From contig NZ_AJLS01000184.1 of the NCBI RefSeq assembly GCF_000307875.1, forward strand, positions 1 to 57,178: 57,178 nucleotides of DNA, read 5' to 3'. The position numbers and the translations under genes were made by a program. This document shows, in pieces, positions 50,980-57,178 of the stretch; position 1 is the first letter of the stretch, and the number at the start of each line of letters is the position of its first letter. The notes under the pieces were generated by a model. The model saw nothing but the letters and a program-made list of their open reading frames with translations, was not told the DNA's origin and searched no databases. The DNA comes from Neobacillus bataviensis LMG 21833 (GTDB lineage: Bacteria > Bacillota > Bacilli > Bacillales > Cytobacillaceae).

Positions 50980-52761
50980 ATGACTGAAACTAAAAAATTC
51001 GTTAAAGGCGGAAGCTTTTTAATAGAAGATTTGTCATTTGAGGATATTTTTACACCAGAGGATTTCTCTGAAGAGCATTTAATGATTGCGCAAACAGCAG
51101 CAGATTTTATTGAAAAAGAAGTGGCTCCACAAATAGAGCATTTAGAAAACCATGAATTTGATCGTACGGTAAAGCTTTTAAAGAAAATGGGTGAGCTTGG
51201 TCTCTTAGCCGTTGACGTTCCGGAAGAGTTTGAAGGTTTGGGATTAGATAAGGTAACTTCATCTGTAATTACAGAGAAAATGTCCGGGGCTGGCGGTTTT
51301 TCCCTATCTTATGGCGCCCACGTAGGGATTGGGTCTCTGCCAATCGTTTTATTCGGAAACGATGAGCAAAAGAAAAAATATTTACCTGCCCTCGCATTAG
51401 GTGAAAAGATTGCGGCCTATGCTTTAACAGAGCCAGGTTCAGGTTCCGATGCCCTTGGTGCGAGAACGACGGCAAAATTAAATGCAGCAGGTACTCACTA
51501 TATCTTAAATGGTGAAAAGCAATGGATCACAAATGCAGGCTTCGCTGATGTCTTTGTTGTCTATGCAAAGATTGATGGCGAACATTTCTCTGCATTCATC
51601 GTGGAAAGAGAGTATCCAGGTGTATCCACTGGTGCAGAAGAGAAGAAAATGGGGATTAAGAGTTCCTCCACACGTACGCTTATTTTAGAGGATGTAGCTG
51701 TACCTGTTGAAAACTTATTAGGTGAATATGGCAAAGGTCACGTTATTGCCTTTAACATTTTAAACATTGGCCGATACAAATTAGCAGTTGGCGGTGTTGG
51801 CGGCTCTAAAAAGGCATTTGACATGACGGTTAAATATGCTAATGGACGTAAACAGTTTAAAACGCCGATTTCATCGTTCAATTTAACAAAAGAAAAGTTC
51901 GGAACGATGGCCTCAAAAATTTATGCAGCTGAAAGCTCTGTTTACCGGACAATTGGTTTATACGAAGACAACCAAGGCCAGCTTTCTACTGAAGAAGCGA
52001 AAGACCTTAAGAAGGTGGCAAACTCGATTGCAGAATATGCCATTGAGTGCTCGGTTAATAAATTCTTTGCAAGTGAAGTATTATCTTACGTTGTAGACGA
52101 AGGTGTCCAAATTCATGGCGGCTACGGCTTCATGCAAGAATATCCAATTGAACGAGCTTATCGTGACGCTCGTATTAATCGTATTTTCGAAGGCACAAAC
52201 GAAATTAACCGCCTTCTTGTTCCGGGTACACTTGTGAAAAAGGCAATCAAAGGTGAGCTGCCACTTTTCCAAAAGGCAATGGCGCTTCAAGAAGAACTAA
52301 TGATGCTCATGCCGGAAGAGCCAAGTGACGAGCCACTTGCGCAAGAAAAACATCTTGTGAAAAATGCGAAAAAGATTGCTTTATTATCAGCTGGTTTAGC
52401 AGCACAAAAATTTGGCAAGTCCCTTGAAAGAGAGCAAGAAGTGTTAGCAAACATTGCTGACATTGTCTCGGATGTTTACGCAATGGAGTCAGTTGTTTTA
52501 CGTACAGAAAAAGCCATCGCCAAAGACGGATTAGAAAAGAGCAAGCAAAAACTTCTTTACACACAGATTTTCTGTCAAGAAGCCTTCAATGAAATTGAAG
52601 CGATTGCGAAAGAAACTCTAGTAGCTGTGGAACAAGGTGATACACTTCGCATGATGCTGTCTTCACTTCGCAAATTTACGCGTCATACCCCAATCAACGT
52701 GATTGCGAAAAAACGTGAAGCTGCAGATGTATTGATCGAAGTTGAACGCTATACTGTTTAA
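50980..52761 (+). CDS. fadE: acyl-CoA dehydrogenase
   Basis: A 593-residue FAD enzyme that makes the first double bond in beta-oxidation. The acyl-CoA dehydrogenase core includes AYALTEPGSGSDALGARTTA, QWITNAGFADVF, GKGHVIAFNILNIGRYKLAVG and VQIHGGYGFMQEYPIERAYRDARI, followed by the EGTNEINR end of the FAD site. About 190 extra C-terminal helical residues give the long FadE (YusJ) form. AGGAGG precedes ATG 50980. Last gene of the FadR-controlled operon. Confidence 0.95.
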   Translation: MTETKKFVKGGSFLIEDLSFEDIFTPEDFSEEHLMIAQTAADFIEKEVAPQIEHLENHEFDRTVKLLKKMGELGLLAVDVPEEFEGLGLDKVTSSVITEKMSGAGGFSLSYGAHVGIGSLPIVLFGNDEQKKKYLPALALGEKIAAYALTEPGSGSDALGARTTAKLNAAGTHYILNGEKQWITNAGFADVFVVYAKIDGEHFSAFIVEREYPGVSTGAEEKKMGIKSSSTRTLILEDVAVPVENLLGEYGKGHVIAFNILNIGRYKLAVGGVGGSKKAFDMTVKYANGRKQFKTPISSFNLTKEKFGTMASKIYAAESSVYRTIGLYEDNQGQLSTEEAKDLKKVANSIAEYAIECSVNKFFASEVLSYVVDEGVQIHGGYGFMQEYPIERAYRDARINRIFEGTNEINRLLVPGTLVKKAIKGELPLFQKAMALQEELMMLMPEEPSDEPLAQEKHLVKNAKKIALLSAGLAAQKFGKSLEREQEVLANIADIVSDVYAMESVVLRTEKAIAKDGLEKSKQKLLYTQIFCQEAFNEIEAIAKETLVAVEQGDTLRMMLSSLRKFTRHTPINVIAKKREAADVLIEVERYTV

Positions 52762-52769
52762 TTGATCAA

Positions 52770-52806
52770 GGCTCCCTTCCAGCGTGAAGGGGGTCTATTT
52801 TTTTGA
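52770..52806 (+). terminator. terminator after fadE
   Basis: GGCTCCCTTC, loop CAGCGT, GAAGGGGGTC, then ATTTTTTT. Confidence 0.8.
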
Positions 52807-52956
52807 AAAATAATTATTATACTATGGCAGGACTTTTACGAAATTAGTCGAATTTTTGATATGGAGAACTTTTTAGGCCACTTGTTAGGATTTTAAAAAA
52901 CGTTATGGTACTATTCTATTGACGCAATCACATTTTAGTAAAAGGCGGTGAAACAA

Positions 52957-53313
52957 GTGTCTCTGACTTTTTACTGGTATCCCAAATGCGGAACATGCCG
53001 AAATGCAAAGAAATGGCTTGATGCCCGAAAGCTTTCCTATGAAGAAGTACATATTGTGGAACATCCCCCAACTCGTGATGAGTTGCAGGCGTTTTATCAA
53101 AAGAGCGGCTTGGAATTAAAGAAATTTTTTAATACCAGTGGTTTGAAGTATCGGGAATTAGGGATCAAGGATAAAATGAAGTCTGCTTCCGATGACGAAC
53201 TGCTTGATTTGCTTGCTTCTGATGGAATGTTGATCAAACGACCGATAGTAACGGATGGTGAACGTGTCACAGTCGGTTTTAAAGAAGAAGAGTATGAGAA
53301 GATGTGGCTTTAA
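52957..53313 (+). CDS. yusI: ArsC/Spx-family thioredoxin-fold protein YusI
   Basis: A 118-residue ArsC-fold protein with the CxxC motif (Cys11, Cys14) in YPKCGTCRNAKKWLD and a KRPIVTDG cis-proline region. In the family the CxxC pair acts in redox or Spx-like regulation; B. subtilis YusI has no settled function. I chose GTG 52957 because AAGGCGGTGA precedes it; GTG 52948 lies inside that site. The resulting 118 residues equal the B. subtilis length. Confidence 0.88.
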   Translation: MSLTFYWYPKCGTCRNAKKWLDARKLSYEEVHIVEHPPTRDELQAFYQKSGLELKKFFNTSGLKYRELGIKDKMKSASDDELLDLLASDGMLIKRPIVTDGERVTVGFKEEEYEKMWL

Positions 53314-53385
53314 GTTATTATTAAAGGGAAATCGATTTATTTCGATGATAGATTTTAGAAAAAAACAATGGAGGGATTTGAGTAA

Positions 53386-53769
53386 ATGAGTACACCAAAA
53401 GAATTACGTTATTCAGAAGAACATGAATGGGTAAAGGTTGAAGGGGAAAGAGTCCGTATTGGGATTACTGACTTTGCACAGCATGAATTAGGCGACATCG
53501 TTTTTGTTGAGCTTCCAGAAGTAGGCGATGAAGTAACAGCTGACGAACCATTTGGCAGCGTTGAATCCGTTAAAACCGTTTCTGAGCTTTACGCTCCAGT
53601 CAGCGGTAAGGTTGTAGAAGTAAATGAAGATTTAAGTGACAGCCCTGAATTTGTCAATGAATCAGCATATGAAAAAGCATGGATGGTTGTTGTCGAGCTT
53701 TCTGATTCAAGCGAGTTAGACAAGCTGATGACTGCTGAACAATATGAAGCAATGACAAAGGAAGACTAA
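53386..53769 (+). CDS. gcvH: glycine cleavage system H protein
   Basis: A 127-residue lipoyl carrier. The lipoyl lysine is Lys63 in SVESVKTVSELY. In bacilli GcvH also carries octanoyl groups for LipL, so it serves lipoate assembly as well as glycine cleavage. GGAGGGATTTG precedes ATG 53386. The gcvT/P genes are not here, as in other bacilli. Own terminator downstream. Confidence 0.97.
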   Translation: MSTPKELRYSEEHEWVKVEGERVRIGITDFAQHELGDIVFVELPEVGDEVTADEPFGSVESVKTVSELYAPVSGKVVEVNEDLSDSPEFVNESAYEKAWMVVVELSDSSELDKLMTAEQYEAMTKED

Positions 53770-53781
53770 TTATACATTTTG

Positions 53782-53809
53782 AAAAAGCACCTTGTGGGGT
53801 GCTTTTTCT
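53782..53809 (+). terminator. terminator after gcvH
   Basis: AAAAGCACC, loop TTGTG, GGGTGCTTTTTC. Confidence 0.85.
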
Positions 53810-54000
53810 CTTAAATTCCCACTTTTTCTTCGACTAAAGTAGGGAAGTCTATAATAAAACGAAGAGTAATGCGGCGGAATCAAAGGGGCAAGCAAAACCC
53901 TGTTTATATAATGATTATAATGCTATAGTGAAAGAGGCACACGGAATCAATATTTTAGAATATGTTAACATAAACAACTTCTAATACAGGTGATGTGGAT

Positions 54001-54357
54001 ATGAATGATTCGTATGTTGACAAAGTTCTTATTGTTGAAGGAAAATCGGATAAAAATAAGGTAAAGAATATTGTAAAGGAACCGGTTGAAATCATTTGTA
54101 CAAACGGGACCATCAGTCACACCAAATTGGATGAATTGATTGATTTTCTCGAGGACAAGGATGTCTATATTCTTGTTGATGCTGATGCTGCCGGCGAGAA
54201 GCTCCGCAAACGTTTTAAACGGGAGTTTCCACAGGCTGAACATTTATACATTGATCGGATGTATCGCGAGGTAGCGACCGCGCCAGTGCACCACTTGGCG
54301 ACCGTTCTCCTAGGAGCGAATATCGATGTGCATACTGAGTTTTTAGAAATGGGATAA
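54001..54357 (+). CDS. yusF: Toprim domain protein YusF
   Basis: A 118-residue stand-alone Toprim domain. It has the nucleotidyl-transfer Glu in VLIVEGKSDK and the DxD in LVDADAAGEKLR. Toprim modules cleave or join nucleic acid phosphates in primases, topoisomerases and OLD nucleases; this small protein has no known job. I chose ATG 54001 (AGGTGATG at 9 nt) over GTG 53995. Its stop overlaps the next start in TAATG. Confidence 0.88.
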   Translation: MNDSYVDKVLIVEGKSDKNKVKNIVKEPVEIICTNGTISHTKLDELIDFLEDKDVYILVDADAAGEKLRKRFKREFPQAEHLYIDRMYREVATAPVHHLATVLLGANIDVHTEFLEMG

Positions 54358-54671
54358 TGTTTATGAACGAATGGAATCAAGATGATTTGACTGCTTTCCT
54401 CGAAGATGCGGAAAGCGGGATACTATATTTTTATACACCACTATGCGGCACTTGTCAGCTTGCATCTAGAATGCTGGCTGTGATTGAGGAACTCGTAGAG
54501 ATTAAAATGGGAAAAATGAACTTGAACTTTTATCCGGATATAGCGGCGGAATTTGAGGTAGAAAGCGTGCCATGTCTATTAATTGTTCGGAGCGGCAAGG
54601 TGAAAGAGACACTTTACGCTTTTCATTCCGTGCCTTATTTGCTGGAAAAAATAAAAGAATATCTAACTTAA
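54357..54671 (+). CDS. yusE: thioredoxin-like protein YusE
   Basis: A 104-residue thioredoxin fold with active-site CGTC (Cys30, Cys33) in FYTPLCGTCQ and the cis-proline turn in VESVPCLLIV. CGTC instead of CGPC suggests a different redox potential from TrxA. ATG 54357 overlaps the yusF stop; ATG 54363 is an alternative. Coupled to yusF. Confidence 0.88.
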   Translation: MFMNEWNQDDLTAFLEDAESGILYFYTPLCGTCQLASRMLAVIEELVEIKMGKMNLNFYPDIAAEFEVESVPCLLIVRSGKVKETLYAFHSVPYLLEKIKEYLT

Positions 54672-54698
54672 GCAGATGCGGGCTAGCATCTGCTTTTT
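54671..54698 (+). terminator. terminator after yusE
   Basis: GCAGATGC, loop GGGCTA, GCATCTGC, then TTTTT. Confidence 0.9.
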
Positions 54699-54882
54699 GA
54701 GTTCGAGTAAATCTCCATATTAGACGAGTATATAGATCAAAGTGACGAGTAAATTGGACTTCTGTCAAGACCTTCATGAAAATCCGACATATTTCTTAGG
54801 AAATTGTCGAGTGATAATAAAAGGATTCCACACCTGATTGCTGAATTAGTATTGTAAAAGCAAGATGACCGGAGTGGTGAAA

Positions 54883-55239
54883 ATGATTGAAGCAGTAAAA
54901 ACTTTTCTGGTGAAAATCAAAGAGCAGGGACACGTCCTTCCCTTGATTCATCAAGCGGATGTACAAATTAACCTTCGATGTGAGGAACAAACCATCCAGT
55001 TAATGATCAAAAACGGAACCATCATGAGCTTGCAAAATTCAGAAGCACAACCGACAAAATACGAGATCACCGGCACCCCGGCCGCAATGAAAAAGCTACT
55101 AGAAGGAACGGAATGGCTCCGTGTTCTTGAACAGCAACGACAGCTAAAAGTTACAGCACCATTAAGAACCACTCTATTACTAGAATCCCTCTTCTTTTTG
55201 ACAAAAGCACAGAACCATCCACTTGCAAAAATAATTTAA
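54883..55239 (+). CDS. yusD: SCP2-like protein YusD
   Basis: A 118-residue protein with a sterol-carrier-2-like fold (about 20-118), containing IQLMIKNGTIMSL and YEITGTPAAMKKLLEG, consistent with binding a hydrophobic ligand. I chose ATG 54883 because GGAGTGGTGAAA precedes it; the in-frame ATG at 54865 lacks an RBS. Function unknown. In B. subtilis yusD likewise sits next to a SAM-riboswitch methionine operon. Confidence 0.8.
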   Translation: MIEAVKTFLVKIKEQGHVLPLIHQADVQINLRCEEQTIQLMIKNGTIMSLQNSEAQPTKYEITGTPAAMKKLLEGTEWLRVLEQQRQLKVTAPLRTTLLLESLFFLTKAQNHPLAKII

Positions 55240-55248
55240 ACAAAGTTA

Positions 55249-55277
55249 TTGACTCGGAATTAAACTTGCTGTAATGT
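55249..55277 (+). promoter_or_regulatory. promoter of SAM riboswitch 1 / metY
   Basis: TTGACT (55249-55254), 17-nt spacer, TAATGT (55272-55277), 43 nt before the aptamer. Confidence 0.65.
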
Positions 55278-55319
55278 ATTACTTAAATATTCAACCAATT
55301 AAAACAATTTAATAAAGCA

Positions 55320-55422
55320 TTCTTATCAAGAGTGGCGGAGGGACTGGCCCTTTGAAGCCCGGCAACCGATATGCAACGCGGTGCTAAATCCAGCAGGGCA
55401 AAGCTGCTCTGGGAGATGAGAA
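55320..55422 (+). ncRNA. SAM-I (S-box) riboswitch upstream of metY
   Basis: The S-box core is clear: CTTATCAAGAGTGGCGGAGG, CTGGCCCTTTGAAGCCCGGC, the GGTGCTAAATCC segment and the closing GGGAGATGAGAAG. P1 forms between TTCTTATC (55320-55327) and GATGAGAA (55415-55422). A terminator hairpin follows. SAM binding should cause early termination of metY mRNA. Confidence 0.95.
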
Positions 55423-55430
55423 GAGAGTAG

Positions 55431-55470
55431 CCCCTCTTCTTAATGAAGCGGGGTTTTAGTTTTTTTACAA
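55431..55470 (+). terminator. SAM riboswitch 1 terminator
   Basis: CCCC-T-CTTC, loop TTAAT, GAAG-C-GGGG, then TTTTAGTTTTTTT. Confidence 0.85.
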
Positions 55471-55487
55471 TAAAGGAGGAAGCGAGA

Positions 55488-56804
55488 ATGGCAGAAAATC
55501 AAAAGAAATATCGTTTTGAAACATTAAGTGTGCATGGAGGGTTAGCTCCAGATCCGGTTACAGGTGCGCGTGCTGTTCCAATTTACCAAAATAATGCTTA
55601 CCAATTTAAAAATACCGAGCATGCAGCAAATCTATTTAGTTTATCGGAACCCGGGTACATATACACTCGAATTCATAATCCAACGACAACGGTTTTTGAA
55701 GAAAGAGTAGCATTATTAGAAGGCGGTGTCGGAGCGCTTGCCGTTGCCAGCGGCATGGCAGCCATTACGCTAGCGATACTAAACCTTGCAGAGGCAGGGG
55801 ATGAGATTGTCTCTGCATCGAACCTTTATGGCGGAACGTATAATCTATTTGCTGTTACCCTTCCAAAGTATGGAATTAAGGTCAAATTTGTTAACCCTGA
55901 TGATCCAGAGAACTTCCGCGGGGCGATTACGGAAAAAACAAAAGCGGTTTTTGCTGAAACAATTGGTAATCCAAGTTTACGCGTTCTTGATATTGAAAAA
56001 GTAGCGGAAATTGCTCATGAGGCTGGAGTTCCATTAATTATTGACAATACCTTTGCAACCCCATATCTCTGCCGTCCATTTGAATTCGGTGCCGATATTG
56101 TCGTCCACTCGGCGACAAAATGGCTGTTAGGTAATGGAACATCAACTGGCGGGATCATTGTTGATGGCGGGAAGTTTGACTGGAATTCACCGAAGTTCCC
56201 AGGCTTCACGACACCTGATTCGAGCTATCATGACCTTGTTTATGCGGAAGCACTTGGGGCCATTGCCTACATTATTAAAGCCCGCGTGCAATTATTGCGT
56301 GACCTAGGACCTGCTCTCAGTCCGCTAAATGCCTTCCAATTTACAATTGGCCTCGAGACTCTACATGTCCGAATGAAAGAGCATGTGGCAAATACAAAGC
56401 AAGTGGTTGAATATTTAGAGAATCATCCTGCAGTTGACTGGGTATCCTATCCGGGGCATCCATCGCATCCTGATTTTGAATTAGCGAAAAAGTATTTGCC
56501 AAAAGGTGCTGGCTCAATGGTCGTCTTTGGCATTAAGGGCGGCAAAGAAGCAGGGGCTAAACTGATTGATTCATTGTCACTATGGGCGCATGTGGCCAAT
56601 GTTGGCGATGCAAAAAGCCTAATCATTCACCCGGCAAGTACGACACATCAGCAATTAGATGCAGAAGGATTGAAAGCGGCAGGTGTTTCAGAGGATTTAA
56701 TCCGTCTTTCAATTGGGATCGAGAATGTGGAGGATTTAATCGAAGATCTCGAATCGGCGATTGAAGTGGCAACGGGCTTAGCTTCAGTGAAGGAAAATGC
56801 CTAA
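55488..56804 (+). CDS. metY: O-acetylhomoserine sulfhydrylase
   Basis: A 438-residue PLP enzyme of the Cys/Met metabolism family that makes homocysteine from O-acetylhomoserine and sulfide. The PLP-lysine is Lys211 in HSATKWLLG, and SGMAAITLAI, SNLYGGTYNLF and YTRIHNPTTTVFEERVALLEGG are the usual cofactor and substrate motifs. The length, about 430, separates it from the shorter MetB/MetC (~380). I chose ATG 55488 behind AAAGGAGG. The SAM riboswitch controls it. Confidence 0.93.
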   Translation: MAENQKKYRFETLSVHGGLAPDPVTGARAVPIYQNNAYQFKNTEHAANLFSLSEPGYIYTRIHNPTTTVFEERVALLEGGVGALAVASGMAAITLAILNLAEAGDEIVSASNLYGGTYNLFAVTLPKYGIKVKFVNPDDPENFRGAITEKTKAVFAETIGNPSLRVLDIEKVAEIAHEAGVPLIIDNTFATPYLCRPFEFGADIVVHSATKWLLGNGTSTGGIIVDGGKFDWNSPKFPGFTTPDSSYHDLVYAEALGAIAYIIKARVQLLRDLGPALSPLNAFQFTIGLETLHVRMKEHVANTKQVVEYLENHPAVDWVSYPGHPSHPDFELAKKYLPKGAGSMVVFGIKGGKEAGAKLIDSLSLWAHVANVGDAKSLIIHPASTTHQQLDAEGLKAAGVSEDLIRLSIGIENVEDLIEDLESAIEVATGLASVKENA

Positions 56805-56845
56805 AATTACCTAAATCAATTTTCCGAAAATGAAGATTCTTTTTA

Positions 56846-56874
56846 TTGACACTCTTTTTTATCCGTGATACGAT
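56846..56874 (+). promoter_or_regulatory. promoter of SAM riboswitch 2
   Basis: TTGACA (56846-56851), 17-nt spacer, TACGAT (56869-56874). Confidence 0.75.
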
Positions 56875-56937
56875 AGCTTTTGTAAAATAATTTACTTAAA
56901 CAATTTAACGTGTTAATTGAATATAGAATGCTGTTAG

Positions 56938-57048
56938 CTCTTATCAAGAGAGGTGGAGGGATGTGCCCGATGAAGCCCGGCAACCGTCAATATTAATTTA
57001 TTGAAATGGTGCCAATTCACACAAAGCGTAGGCTTTGGGAGATGGGAG
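56938..57048 (+). ncRNA. SAM-I (S-box) riboswitch 2
   Basis: CTCTTATCAAGAGAGGTGGA, then CCGATGAAGCCCGGCAACC, GGTGCCAATTC and the closing GGGAGATGGGAG. P1 pairs CTCTTATC (56938-56945) with GATGGGAG (57041-57048). The regulated gene begins beyond the window; a methionine gene such as metX or metN is expected. Confidence 0.95.
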
Positions 57049-57064
57049 AAAGGTTTAGTTCGTG

Positions 57065-57100
57065 ATGCCTTTCTGCCTGCGCAGAGAGGCATTTTATTTT
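57065..57100 (+). terminator. SAM riboswitch 2 terminator
   Basis: ATGCCTTTCTGC, loop CTGC, GCAGAGAGGCAT, then TTTATTTT. Confidence 0.85.
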
Positions 57101-57112
57101 GGGATAAGAAAG

Positions 57113-57178
57113 AAATTTTCGACTTTGAGAATTGTCCAGCTCCAGCACCCTAGCGGCTAGTGTCCTTCGCTCTCCGCC
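57113..57178 (+). repeat. dispersed Bacillaceae repeat (GTCCAGCTCCAGC element)
   Basis: Begins AAATTTTCGACTTTGAGA, then ATTGTCCAGCTCCAGC and CTAGCGGCTAG, running off the window end. Its first 30 nt match 20417-20446. This family is common between genes in Bacillaceae. Confidence 0.7.

Overview
The window is chromosomal DNA from a low-GC, spore-forming Bacillaceae. The gene order est-rnr-smpB-ssrA and the block fadN-fadA-fadE / yusI-gcvH-yusF-yusE-yusD match the Bacillus subtilis layout, and there are spore-coat (CotF-type) genes, a DUF3231 gene, SAM riboswitches, a SigW-type promoter and a FadR box. A genus such as Neobacillus or a close relative is plausible, but that is inference only.

Layout. 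1-4.8 kb: RNA quality control (carboxylesterase, RNase R, SmpB, tmRNA). The tmRNA gene is interrupted in its T-loop by a ~277-nt group I intron. 4.9-8.9 kb: a DUF421 membrane protein, a His-rich YmaF protein, then an IS200/IS605-type element with a frameshifted tnpA and an intact tnpB, followed by a decayed coding remnant. 8.9-10.8 kb: an MFS exporter behind a hairpin that buries its ribosome binding site, and a frameshifted BcrC/PAP2-type phosphatase. 11.5-19.7 kb: a complete monoderm Tad/Flp pilus locus (flp, tadV, tadE, cpaB, tadZ, tadA, tadB, tadC) with tadG and a DUF192 gene divergent, closed by a SinR-like regulator whose predicted GTTCT sites lie upstream of flp.

19.7-33 kb: mostly housekeeping and membrane genes: DUF2085 protein, polysaccharide deacetylase, AI-2E permease, CDF transporter, DUF3231, acyl-CoA thioesterase, nadE, a stand-alone MASE3 sensor, a cystine-type ABC transporter (tcyABC) and the SigW-type yuaF-floT pair. 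33-38 kb: secreted M6 metalloprotease (InhA-like) followed by an OmpR-type two-component system. 38-42 kb (minus strand): benzil reductase, tungstate ABC transporter and its HTH-PBP regulator. 42-47 kb: azoreductase, uppP, DUF4931, FtsW/RodA protein and three small spore genes. 47-55 kb: FadR-controlled beta-oxidation operon and the yus genes. 55-57 kb: SAM riboswitch-metY, then a second SAM riboswitch whose gene lies outside the window.

Intergenic regions carry a striking non-coding signature: short direct repeats phased at exactly 21 nt (core TTGGCGGAA at 23-94 and 46172-46285; core ATTTGCGAA at 43061-43132), plus a 52-bp repeat pair and a dispersed GTCCAGCTC element. All calls come from reading the sequence; no database search was run.
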